Under the pieces are notes generated by a model. That model had not been told where the DNA came from and did no database searches. It saw only the letters and a program-made list of their open reading frames with translations. The position numbers and the translations under genes were made by a program. This document shows, in pieces, positions 34,845 through 43,447 of a DNA stretch of 64,000 bases (positions within the stretch are counted from its first letter, which is position 1; the number at the start of each line of letters is the position of its first letter). The stretch is from Scandinavium hiltneri (GTDB lineage Bacteria; Pseudomonadota; Gammaproteobacteria; Enterobacterales; Enterobacteriaceae), in assembly GCF_024764835.1 (NCBI RefSeq), contig NZ_JALIGE010000075.1, positions 186,001-250,000 of the forward strand, written 5' to 3'.

Positions 34845-36317
34845 ATGTCAATTAGCTCAGTCATTAAATCCCTTCAGGACATCATGCGTAAAGACGCAGG
34901 CGTGGATGGCGATGCCCAACGCTTAGGCCAGCTTTCCTGGTTGCTGTTTCTGAAAATTTTTGACACTCAGGAAGAGGAGCTGGAACTGGAGCAGGATGAT
35001 TATCAGTTACCGATCCCGAAACGTTACTTGTGGCGCACCTGGGCGGCTAACAGTGAAGGCATCACCGGCGACGAGTTGCTGGAATTCGTCAACGATGATC
35101 TCTTCCCGACCCTGAAAAGTATGATTGCACCGATCGACCAAAACCCACGCGGCTTTGTGGTGAAGCAAGCATTTAGCGATGCCTACAACTACATGAAAAA
35201 CGGCACGTTGCTGCGCCAGGTCATTAACAAACTCAATGAAATCGACTTTAGCAGCAGTTCCGAACGCCATCTGTTTGGTGACATTTACGAACAAATCCTG
35301 CGCGACCTGCAAAACGCGGGCAATGCGGGCGAGTTCTATACTCCGCGTGCGGTGACGCGCTTTATGGTCAACCGCATCGACCCAAAACTGGGCGAATCCA
35401 TTATGGACCCGGCCTGCGGTACTGGCGGTTTCCTCGCCTGTTCGTTCGACCATGTGAAAGAGCATTACGTTAAAACCACCGAAGACCATAAAACGCTGCA
35501 AAAACAGATTTTCGGTGTGGAGAAAAAGCAGCTTCCGCATCTGTTGTGTACCACCAATATGCTGCTGCACGGCATTGAAGTACCGGTACAAATCCGCCAC
35601 GACAACACCCTGAACAAACCGCTTTCTTCCTGGGATGAGCAGCTCGATGTGATTGTCACCAACCCACCGTTTGGCGGCACCGAAGAAGACGGTATCGAGA
35701 AAAACTTCCCGGCAGAAATGCAGACCCGCGAAACCGCCGACCTGTTCCTGCAACTGATTATTGAAGTGTTGACCAATAAAGGCCGTGCGGCGGTAGTATT
35801 GCCAGACGGCACGCTGTTTGGCGAAGGCGTAAAAACCAAAATCAAAAAGCTGCTCACCGAAGAGTGCAACCTGCACACCATTGTGCGTCTGCCAAACGGG
35901 GTGTTTAACCCGTACACCGGCATCAAAACCAATATTCTGTTCTTCACCAAAGGCCAGCCGACCAAAGAGATCTGGTTCTACGAGCACCCGTACCCGGCAG
36001 GCGTGAAGAACTACAGCAAAACCAAACCGATGAAGTATGAAGAGTTCCAGACTGAAATCGACTGGTGGGGCAGTGAAGCGGACGGCTTTGCCAGCCGCGA
36101 AGAAAACAACCAGGCGTGGAAAGTGGGCATTGACGACATCATTGCGCGCAACTTTAACCTCGATATTAAAAACCCTTACCAGGGCGAAACCATCAGCCAC
36201 GATCCGGACGAACTGCTGGCGCAGTATCAGACTCAGCAGTCGGAAATCAGCGAACTGCGTAACCAGTTACGTGACATCCTCGCTGCTGCATTGGCAGGTA
36301 ACAAGGGGGCGAACTGA
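34845..36317 (+). CDS. hsdM: Type I DNA methyltransferase M subunit (HsdM, type IB-like)
   Basis: 490 residues, matching EcoAI HsdM (489). It methylates adenine N6 at the HsdS-chosen site. Visible are the N-terminal helical domain (MSISSVIKSLQDIMRK), GEFYTPRAVTRFMV, the SAM-binding motif DPACGTGGFLA and the catalytic NPPF in VIVTNPPFGG. It starts with GGAAAG upstream, and its stop overlaps the hsdS start by one base. Confidence 0.96.
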   Translation: MSISSVIKSLQDIMRKDAGVDGDAQRLGQLSWLLFLKIFDTQEEELELEQDDYQLPIPKRYLWRTWAANSEGITGDELLEFVNDDLFPTLKSMIAPIDQNPRGFVVKQAFSDAYNYMKNGTLLRQVINKLNEIDFSSSSERHLFGDIYEQILRDLQNAGNAGEFYTPRAVTRFMVNRIDPKLGESIMDPACGTGGFLACSFDHVKEHYVKTTEDHKTLQKQIFGVEKKQLPHLLCTTNMLLHGIEVPVQIRHDNTLNKPLSSWDEQLDVIVTNPPFGGTEEDGIEKNFPAEMQTRETADLFLQLIIEVLTNKGRAAVVLPDGTLFGEGVKTKIKKLLTEECNLHTIVRLPNGVFNPYTGIKTNILFFTKGQPTKEIWFYEHPYPAGVKNYSKTKPMKYEEFQTEIDWWGSEADGFASREENNQAWKVGIDDIIARNFNLDIKNPYQGETISHDPDELLAQYQTQQSEISELRNQLRDILAAALAGNKGAN

Positions 36318-38101
36318 TGGCTGTTGAAAAACTGATCACCCAGCATATCGATACATGGACTTCTGCGCTGCAAACCCGCTCAACTGCCGGGCGCGGCAGC
36401 AACGGTAAAATCGACCTCTATGGAATTAAGAAACTGCGTGAGCTGATTTTGGAACTGGCGGTGCGCGGTAAGCTGGTGCCTCAGGATCCGAATGATGAAC
36501 CGGCATCTGAGTTGTTAAAGCGAATTGCCGCTGAGAAAGCGGAATTAGTAAAACAGGGTAAGATTAAAAAGCAGAAGCTACTGCCGGAAATTAGTGAGGA
36601 TGAGAAACCGTTTGAATTGCCGGTGGGGTGGGAGTGGGTGAGGCTAAGTGATATCAGTGGGTATATACAACGAGGAAAAGGTCCAAAGTATGCTGAACAT
36701 GGCTCTGTAAAAGTTGTATCTCAGAAATGTGTGCAATGGAGTGGTTTTAAATTAGAACAATCTCGTTGGATAACGGATGAATCTATTCATTCATACACTG
36801 AAGATCGCTTTTTGAAAGATAGGGATGTCCTTTGGAACTCAACTGGTGCTGGTGGTACGGCCGGTAGGGTTATTTATCTTCCTGTGGTTAAAGAAAAACT
36901 TGTTGTCGATAGTCACGTTACGTTAATTCGAACAGTTAGAGATAATGGACAGTTTATTAGTAACTATATATCCACTTATGGGATACAGCAGCGTTTCGAT
37001 CCAAAACACTCGAATACATTATTATCAGGTACAACCAATCAGGCGGAATTAAATTCTTCCGTTGTTACTTCTTTCTTAGTTCCATTTCCTCCACAAATGG
37101 AACAGGAAAGGATAAACGACAAAGCAGCAGAGCTCATGTCCCTCTGCGACCAACTGGAACAGCAATCTCTGACTAGTCTGGATGCGCACTCTCAGCTTGT
37201 TGAAACGCTGCTGGCAACGCTTACCGATAGCCAAAATGCAGAACAATTAGCCGAAAACTGGGCGCGAGTCAGCCAGCATTTCGACACGCTATTTACCACC
37301 GAAGCGAGTATTGACGCCCTTAAACAAACCATTCTGCAACTGGCGGTGATGGGTAAACTGGTACCGCAAGATCCTAACGACGAACCCGCCTCAGAACTGC
37401 TTAAACGCATTGAGCAGGAAAAAACGCAACTGGTGAAAGAAGGCAAAATTAAAAAACAAAAACCTTTGCCGCCGATTAGTGAAGAGGAAAAACTGTTTGA
37501 GCTACCGGGCGGATGGGAGTGGCGTCGTTTAGCTGATATCGCTTATGTATTTTCTGGAAGCACTTTCAAAAGCGAAGACTTTAATAATGAAAGCGGTGCG
37601 AAGTGCATTAAAATAACAAATGTAGGTGTTAATGATTTTGCTCATACTAATGACTACTTACCTGTTGATTTTTTGAATATTTATAGCGATTCGTTGGTTC
37701 GATGTGGTGATTTGTTATTAGCCATGACTAGACCTTATATTAGTGATGGCCTTAAAGTATGTGTGTGCCCAAATTTATATGATAGTTCTTTATTAAATCA
37801 GCGAGTTTGTGCTATCAGACTATATCATAAATCAAGCTTTTATTATAAATATATGAGTAGTGAAACTGTATTGAATATTTATCAATCGAGGTTTAATAAC
37901 TCTGGGTTACAGCCCAACTTAAAAATGAATGATATTACGGAACTTTTAATTCCAGTGCCACCAACTGCAGAACAGGACAGAATAATCACAACTATTGGAA
38001 TGATGTCAGAAATATGTGATCAACTAAAATCCCGCCTGCAATCCGCCCAGCAAACCCAGCTCCACCTAGCGGATGCGCTCACAGACGCAACCTTAAGCTA
38101 A
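36317..38101 (+). CDS. hsdS: Type I specificity subunit (HsdS, type IB-like)
   Basis: 594 residues with two target-recognition domains (TRDs). The conserved spacers form an internal repeat: LVPQDPNDEPASELLKRI, KIKKQK, and GWEW appear before TRD1 (about residues 50-115) and again before TRD2 (about 345-410), giving the usual pseudo-symmetry. Both TRDs are distinctly AT-rich (about 36660-37080 and 37530-37960) next to the GC-richer spacers, a sign of TRD swapping between systems. A split, asymmetric DNA target is expected, but it cannot be read from sequence. The start overlaps hsdM by one base. Confidence 0.95.
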   Translation: MAVEKLITQHIDTWTSALQTRSTAGRGSNGKIDLYGIKKLRELILELAVRGKLVPQDPNDEPASELLKRIAAEKAELVKQGKIKKQKLLPEISEDEKPFELPVGWEWVRLSDISGYIQRGKGPKYAEHGSVKVVSQKCVQWSGFKLEQSRWITDESIHSYTEDRFLKDRDVLWNSTGAGGTAGRVIYLPVVKEKLVVDSHVTLIRTVRDNGQFISNYISTYGIQQRFDPKHSNTLLSGTTNQAELNSSVVTSFLVPFPPQMEQERINDKAAELMSLCDQLEQQSLTSLDAHSQLVETLLATLTDSQNAEQLAENWARVSQHFDTLFTTEASIDALKQTILQLAVMGKLVPQDPNDEPASELLKRIEQEKTQLVKEGKIKKQKPLPPISEEEKLFELPGGWEWRRLADIAYVFSGSTFKSEDFNNESGAKCIKITNVGVNDFAHTNDYLPVDFLNIYSDSLVRCGDLLLAMTRPYISDGLKVCVCPNLYDSSLLNQRVCAIRLYHKSSFYYKYMSSETVLNIYQSRFNNSGLQPNLKMNDITELLIPVPPTAEQDRIITTIGMMSEICDQLKSRLQSAQQTQLHLADALTDATLS

Positions 38102-38111
38102 GGAAAAGACG

Positions 38112-39215
38112 ATGCCGGTTCAACATGCTATCTGGCGGGTGGGAGAGAATCCTCAACCGCTAACCATCAGCAAACTCGCCAGCGAGCAACTGCTGGAGAA
38201 GATGATCTTAAACGATCCCACTATTCTCTCTGACCAGTGGATGATTATCGGTCACCAGGAATATACCCTCGATAAAGGGCGTATTGACCTGCTGGCAATC
38301 GCACCAGATGCCTCGCTGATCCTGATTGAGCTAAAACGCGACCGCACGCCGCGTGAAGTTGTTGCCCAGGCGCTGGATTACGCCTCCTGGGTGGATGATT
38401 TAAGTGCCGAGCGTCTGTCGCAGATTTACGAGAAGTTTTCCGATGGTGGTAATTTAGGTGATGCGTTCAAACAACGCTTCAACGCTGAGCTGGAAGATGA
38501 TTCCATCAACCAGTCACATCAAATCATTATTGTGGCAGCGGAGCTGGATCCGTCCACCGAACGCATTGTCGACTACCTCAGTAAGAATGGCATTTCAATA
38601 AACGTGCTGTTCTTTAAGGTGTTCCAGCACGGTGATGAGCAGTTCCTGAGCCGTGCCTGGCTTATCGACCCAAGCGAAACGCAAACCAATGCTGCGCAGG
38701 CCACGGCCACCAATGCCAATGCAAAAGAACCCTGGAACGGGGAATTTTACGTCTCGTTTGGTGGCCAAACAAGTCGTAGCTGGGAGGACGCACGGAACTA
38801 CGGTTTTATCAGCGCAGGTGATGGAAGTTGGTACAGTCAGACTCTAAAACAGCTTCAACCTGGCGATCGCGTCTGGGTAAAAATTCCGGGAACGGGTTAC
38901 GTTGGAGTTGGTATTGCCCAGAGCGCAGTTGAACCTGCCAACAGTTTCACAATCAACACTGATGATGGCGAAAAACTGGCGATGGACGTACTTAAATACG
39001 GTGACCTGTATCGACAGAATGCTGACGATCCTGATAAGTCTGAGTACTTTGTCCCCGTGAAATGGCTGGAAACCCGCAGTGAGCAAGAGGCGGTGAACGA
39101 GGTCGGATTCTTCGGCAATCAAAACACAGTGTGTAAGCCCATAACGCCGAAATGGCGGCATACTGTTGATAAGCTAAAGCGTAATTTTTTACTCTGGGAT
39201 AACGAACGTTCTTAG
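38112..39215 (+). CDS. NucS/DUF91-like nuclease with C-terminal PUA-like domain
   Basis: 367 residues. The N-terminal half (about 20-190) matches the NucS C-terminal/DUF91 nuclease fold, with PD-(D/E)xK residues in GRIDLLAIAPDASLILIELK (D and ExK) and a helix REVVAQALDYASWVDDL. The C-terminal part (about 210-360: NGEFYVSFGGQTSRSWEDA, GDRVWVKIPGTGYVGVG) resembles PUA/EVE-like folds that bind modified bases. It begins 10 bp after hsdS with its own AAGGAAAAG ribosome site and is followed 14 bp later by the ankyrin gene, so it sits in the hsd operon. A DNA-modification-sensing nuclease is a reasonable inference, not shown. Confidence 0.75.
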   Translation: MPVQHAIWRVGENPQPLTISKLASEQLLEKMILNDPTILSDQWMIIGHQEYTLDKGRIDLLAIAPDASLILIELKRDRTPREVVAQALDYASWVDDLSAERLSQIYEKFSDGGNLGDAFKQRFNAELEDDSINQSHQIIIVAAELDPSTERIVDYLSKNGISINVLFFKVFQHGDEQFLSRAWLIDPSETQTNAAQATATNANAKEPWNGEFYVSFGGQTSRSWEDARNYGFISAGDGSWYSQTLKQLQPGDRVWVKIPGTGYVGVGIAQSAVEPANSFTINTDDGEKLAMDVLKYGDLYRQNADDPDKSEYFVPVKWLETRSEQEAVNEVGFFGNQNTVCKPITPKWRHTVDKLKRNFLLWDNERS

Positions 39216-39229
39216 TAAGAGGGGGTGGA

Positions 39230-40192
39230 ATGATGTCAATGAACGATAACGTATTGAAACTCGCCTTCCAGGGCAAATGGGATACCCTGTTACCCATTCT
39301 TCGTGAGAATCCTCGTCTGGTGAATATTTCCAGTGAACCCAAGGGATACACTCCGCTACACCAAGCTGCATGGCATGGGGCCAATTTGTCGGTAATTGGA
39401 GAACTGTTATCTCTTGGCGCAGACCGTGGAGTTGTTACTCAATCTAAACGGCAGACGGCTTATGACATCGCGGTTGAAAAGCACAAGCGACCTGAACTGG
39501 ATTATCTGCTTTTCCCACAAAAAATGACTATCGCGCAACTCCTCAGGAAAGTAGTTGCCACTGAGCGGCAATTGTTCACAGCTTATGATGGCAACCAGAT
39601 TTTGGTCGATAAAATGATTGCGGCTTTAGGTATTGAACAATGTCCTGATGACCTTAACGAACTGGATAACAGGCTAAGTCACCTCTTTTTTGCGTTGACG
39701 GGTAAAGCGATATCAACGGCTGACACTATTCACTTTGATGTTGCTGAACATTTTACATTTACGGTAGAGGCTGAGTTTTTCAGACTGATATTTTTCCCGC
39801 TGGTACATCAAGTTGCAGCAAAAAAGATTAGCTTTCCGGAACGTGAGTGGGCCGTTGTATCAGACCTGTTTGAACCTGCGCCGACTGGCTGGGGATCGCG
39901 TGGAAGCCTCTTTTTATGGCTGGAGATGCGTCGGGCTTTATGTCAGGTGAGTATCCCGGAAGACGAAGACGAGTTGGAAAATATAATCTCGGGCGCATTC
40001 CAGGCATTGACCAGAAAATCATTAATTCATCGGGTAGGGGACGACGAGTTTTTTGTAAAACGATTTAGCCGTGGCGGTGGATCTTCAGGCTATGTTTCCT
40101 CACTTTATTGGCTCAATAAGTTCATCCCACAACTGCAACAGAGGCTAACCTGGCTGCAAGCTGTTTGGGCGATTTCACCACGTAATCCATAA
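39230..40192 (+). CDS. Ankyrin-repeat protein of unknown function
   Basis: 320 residues. After a short N-terminal helix pair (NVLKLAFQGKWDTLLPIL), two ankyrin repeats are visible (GYTPLHQAAWHGANLSVI, about 38-65, and RQTAYDIAVEKHK, about 73-95). The remaining 220 residues are not recognised; they are mixed helix/strand with a His/Phe-rich middle and a basic Gly-rich stretch (RFSRGGGSSGY). There is no signal peptide or membrane segment. A strong GAGGGGGTGG precedes the start. The 14-bp spacing to the nuclease gene suggests co-transcription with the restriction operon. Ankyrin repeats suggest a protein-binding or inhibitory role (inference). Confidence 0.7.
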   Translation: MMSMNDNVLKLAFQGKWDTLLPILRENPRLVNISSEPKGYTPLHQAAWHGANLSVIGELLSLGADRGVVTQSKRQTAYDIAVEKHKRPELDYLLFPQKMTIAQLLRKVVATERQLFTAYDGNQILVDKMIAALGIEQCPDDLNELDNRLSHLFFALTGKAISTADTIHFDVAEHFTFTVEAEFFRLIFFPLVHQVAAKKISFPEREWAVVSDLFEPAPTGWGSRGSLFLWLEMRRALCQVSIPEDEDELENIISGAFQALTRKSLIHRVGDDEFFVKRFSRGGGSSGYVSSLYWLNKFIPQLQQRLTWLQAVWAISPRNP

Positions 40193-40303
40193 TGCTTTTT
40201 TTTAATAAGCGTCAGGAGTTGCTTCACTGTTTTAGTTGTGTGACTTTATCGCCTCAAATTTGATGTGATTGCTGATAATATTTTAAATCGATCTGGGGGA
40301 AGT

Positions 40304-40741
40304 ATGACTACAGCAGAATTAGGGCAGTTAATGGTTTTGCAGAAACTAACAAGCCTTGGGGCCAGAAATGTCATCGTCCAGAAAGAGGGCAACAGGTCAT
40401 TCATTACATTCGATGCCCCAAATGGCAAAGGTTACAAAGTAACTACCCGAACGAAAACATCAGGTACATGGCAAACAACAACAAATTATGGTGCTTCGTG
40501 TACATTTAATAAAGACGATAATGAATTTTGGGTTTTTGTCGATATAGGTCAGAAACCAAATATTTTTTATGTCACGCCATTATCCTGGATAAATAATGAT
40601 ATCTATCAGGCTCATATGGACTATCTCACTAAACATGGTGGTCACCGTGCGGAAAATGATGAGTCAACTCATCATGCTATTTCGATAAAGCGCGTTGCTA
40701 GCTGGAAAGATGCCTGGGATAAATTGGGTTTTAGTGATTGA
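40304..40741 (+). CDS. Small PD-(D/E)xK-like protein, unknown function
   Basis: 145 residues when started at MTTAELGQLM, which has GGGGGAA just upstream; a GTG 13 codons earlier lacks a ribosome site. The layout is a first helix with a conserved Glu (TTAELGQLMVLQKLTSLGA), strands FITFDAP and YKVTTRTKTSGTWQTT, then FWVFVDIG and FYVTPLSWI, and a His/Gly-rich tail (KHGGHRAEND ... THHAI). This resembles small restriction-endonuclease-like proteins seen in defence loci, but I cannot name the family. It is a separate gene, 111 bp after the ankyrin gene. Confidence 0.65.
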   Translation: MTTAELGQLMVLQKLTSLGARNVIVQKEGNRSFITFDAPNGKGYKVTTRTKTSGTWQTTTNYGASCTFNKDDNEFWVFVDIGQKPNIFYVTPLSWINNDIYQAHMDYLTKHGGHRAENDESTHHAISIKRVASWKDAWDKLGFSD

Positions 40742-40887
40742 AATTAACTCTTGTTCATTGGATGAATTCTTCTCTATTTGCAATGAAAATAGATGGCGGC
40801 ATAAGACGTTAAAAGATGTCATCGGGCAAGGTCCTAACCAACGCTACTGAACAGAAGACTATTTTTTATAAGACAGTGGAGGATGAA

Positions 40888-42318
40888 ATGATTGCTGATC
40901 CAACCCAACACCCCCGTCGTGATAATAAAAATAACATCGTGACGCTCACAAATCCGTCTACGGCAACAATAATGACGAGCTGGCGTGATGCCACTAAAAT
41001 TGCTACCTGTATACCTGATGGTTCGGTGCCTGAGACTCTCAATGACCTAAATTTAATACCTTGGGCCGGGGCACCTAAAACAGTGCAGGGATGGAATTTT
41101 GTACAGGGCATCAATCAAACTCTTGAGGAAGAACAGCTTCAGTCGATCAACGGTAAAAAATTGTCTGCCGGGGCAGTTGTCGTTGAATCAGATGGCCGGG
41201 TGTGGGTGGTTCATCCTTCTAATCAATTTGGCGGGTATGTCACCACCTTTCCGAAAGGGCGAGTGGATAATCGACTCTCTTTACAGGCCACAGCAATTAA
41301 AGAGGTGTTCGAAGAATCTGGTTTATACGTTGAAATTATGGAGGTATTAGGTGATTTCGAACGTACGACATCGGTGACACGTTATTATCTTGCCCGCCGT
41401 CTGGCAGGTACGCCTGCTGATATGGGCTGGGAGTCGCAGGCCGTGTCGCTTGTACCGCCAGAAAAACTGGATTCAATGCTCAATGGTCCTGCGGACAAGC
41501 CGGTATTGGCAGCGCTCAACGTTGCGCGTATATCACTTTGCCAGCCGAATGCTCAAGAGTTGTTGGTAAAAACAAAATACAACAGTGATTCTGACGAGCC
41601 CATGACAGGGACTAATGCGCAAGATGTCGACGTACCAGCCTCTCAATTACAACTCGGAAAACTGTCAGAAAAAGTGACAATGAAAGCCGATCTTCCAGTC
41701 GATATGCAATCAACTCAACTTGGGGAAGGGGAGTTGTCGCTGATCATGAAGTTATATGGGCTGCAAAAATGTAGCAGTACTGGCGATGCGAAATGGCAGC
41801 AACTTGAACCTGAGATGGATGAGTTCGCCAAATTGCTGACATCTGACGATTTACAAGAGGTTATTCCAGCGATTGGTGATGACTGGTGGCTTGAGATTGG
41901 CCCAGTAAATCTCGGGGACAGGATTGTGACAATTCAGCGTGGCGATACCCTGATCGCTGCGATCACGGCAACGGAGGACGGGCGACTACGGGTAGCGGTG
42001 TTTCGACCGTTGGATGGCAAGAGCGCAGAATACTTAACTGGCTTGGGTAAACTACCTCATCCCGAGCATGGCGTATGCATGCGTGAGAATAACTGGGAGT
42101 ATGCGTTAGACTGCTCTGCCGGCAATGGTAACGTCTACGCTTCTTACAACGGTGAGGCCTACCTATCCTACTGGGAAAAAGGCTTGGGTATTCGTTTGGA
42201 CGGAACTGATGTGCCGATTTGGCGAAAGCAACAGGATCTGGTCTGTCGTCCCGCCGCACGTGTAGTCACGGAGCTGACTGTATATACCTTGTCCAACTAT
42301 GAAACTCAGGAAGACTAG
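40888..42318 (+). CDS. NUDIX-domain protein with long unknown C-terminal region
   Basis: 476 residues from the ATG that has GGAGG five bases upstream; an in-frame ATG at 40816 would add 24 residues. A NUDIX hydrolase fold covers about residues 90-200, with the box GRVDNRLSLQATAIKEVFEE ending in SGL (about 124-146). The KE-x-x-EE metal-binding glutamates are kept, but the first box Glu is Leu and the usual Arg is Lys. NUDIX enzymes split nucleoside diphosphates linked to X, such as ADP-ribose or NAD derivatives. The C-terminal 270 residues are unrecognised. It converges on the macro-like gene 121 bp away. Confidence 0.75.
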   Translation: MIADPTQHPRRDNKNNIVTLTNPSTATIMTSWRDATKIATCIPDGSVPETLNDLNLIPWAGAPKTVQGWNFVQGINQTLEEEQLQSINGKKLSAGAVVVESDGRVWVVHPSNQFGGYVTTFPKGRVDNRLSLQATAIKEVFEESGLYVEIMEVLGDFERTTSVTRYYLARRLAGTPADMGWESQAVSLVPPEKLDSMLNGPADKPVLAALNVARISLCQPNAQELLVKTKYNSDSDEPMTGTNAQDVDVPASQLQLGKLSEKVTMKADLPVDMQSTQLGEGELSLIMKLYGLQKCSSTGDAKWQQLEPEMDEFAKLLTSDDLQEVIPAIGDDWWLEIGPVNLGDRIVTIQRGDTLIAAITATEDGRLRVAVFRPLDGKSAEYLTGLGKLPHPEHGVCMRENNWEYALDCSAGNGNVYASYNGEAYLSYWEKGLGIRLDGTDVPIWRKQQDLVCRPAARVVTELTVYTLSNYETQED

Positions 42319-42439
42319 ACTGCCAGGGGAAGAGGTTTTGGCCTGAAATTGCTGAGCCGTAGATTTTTGGTGTAGTAGTCACTCAATTCTACGGCTTTAT
42401 CTTCTTGATTAAATGGCTGCTGCAAAACGGCAATAGGTC

Positions 42440-43447
42440 TTAAATATCGGCATTAAATTCCTCAACCAACATCACCAATTCTTGTGGCACATGTCGGTAA
42501 CTGACGAGTATCACTTCCAGTGGATGGTGTCTAACGAGTCGCAGTGCACGTTTCAGTGACGACAGTATCCAGTCAGTTTCATTACCAAATGCTCCACCGC
42601 CAACCAGAGTCAGGTAGACACGAGGGTTTCCGGTACGATGAAAATTGAGTACCCCTGCCAGTAAAGTGGCCTCATAGCTTGCTTCCAGAACTAAAGAGGC
42701 GAAAGGAGCCCAATACCGAGATGAACCACGGTGGTACGCCACGGGCAGGGCTGAGCAAAGAACCTGGCTGACACGTTGGGTCTTTGCGACACCTGGAATA
42801 GTGACTTCGGTATCGCTATGCAGACCAATACGTAGCCGTTGGCGCAGATCATCCAATGACGCCACATCTAACGTCTGAATATATTGCCCAATCGCCTCTA
42901 TTGTTTCAGGTTGAAGGAGTGCGTAACCATTCTGCATCCGGATGCCCGGAATGTTGATGGCTCGGTCTAAATCTTCCAGGGTATTGAGCTGGTTCGATTG
43001 GGTTTGACCAACCTGGTCGCCAATTTGAACCAGATAGTTACGAAACACAGTGGCTGCCGCACAAGCCATGGCACATGCAGGGCCTTGAGTATGATCGTAC
43101 TGATAACCCGAAATACCCTGTTCTGGTGTGGTGCCAGGGCCTGGCATCTCCAGCAAATTGAACTGGCTGGCCACCTGAACAAGAGCACCGTTTGTCTCTG
43201 GCCAGCGATGTAAATCATGGGCATCAGCGGCCAGGTTGCTAAGTTTCAATTTTTCATCAGATGTGGGGGCTAATGAATTAATCTCAGCTCTCAACTCTGC
43301 AAGGCTCGGCAGGGTCAGCGTACCTGCATAAAAAGAACGAGGTGGCTGGGTTCTGGTATGAAGAAGACCTCCCTCCAGATAGAAATTGGCTTGTGTTTCC
43401 GCATAAACGGACTCCTCAAAACCGAAAATATCTTTGAACCAATTCAT
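42440..43447 (-). CDS. Macro-like (ADP-ribose-binding-type) protein, tentative
   Basis: 335 residues when started at MNWFKDIFGF, which has an AGGAAGGAA ribosome site; an ATG 15 codons upstream is less likely. The middle (about 92-140) has QVASQFNLLEM, then GISGYQYDHTQGPACAMACA; near the C-terminus (about 275-305) is VYLTLVGGGAFGNETDW. The order of a buried Asn/Glu segment, a Thr-Gln-Gly-Pro loop, and a late Gly-Gly-Gly-x-Phe-Gly-Asn loop is reminiscent of macro domains, but that is inference. It lies tail-to-tail with the NUDIX gene; both would act on ADP-ribose-type ligands if the calls hold. Confidence 0.55.
   Translation of the reverse strand: MNWFKDIFGFEESVYAETQANFYLEGGLLHTRTQPPRSFYAGTLTLPSLAELRAEINSLAPTSDEKLKLSNLAADAHDLHRWPETNGALVQVASQFNLLEMPGPGTTPEQGISGYQYDHTQGPACAMACAAATVFRNYLVQIGDQVGQTQSNQLNTLEDLDRAINIPGIRMQNGYALLQPETIEAIGQYIQTLDVASLDDLRQRLRIGLHSDTEVTIPGVAKTQRVSQVLCSALPVAYHRGSSRYWAPFASLVLEASYEATLLAGVLNFHRTGNPRVYLTLVGGGAFGNETDWILSSLKRALRLVRHHPLEVILVSYRHVPQELVMLVEEFNADI

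Noticed and set aside
35007..36200. 397-codon frame on the minus strand
   Set aside because: It is antisense to hsdM, whose motifs are intact; rejected as a shadow.
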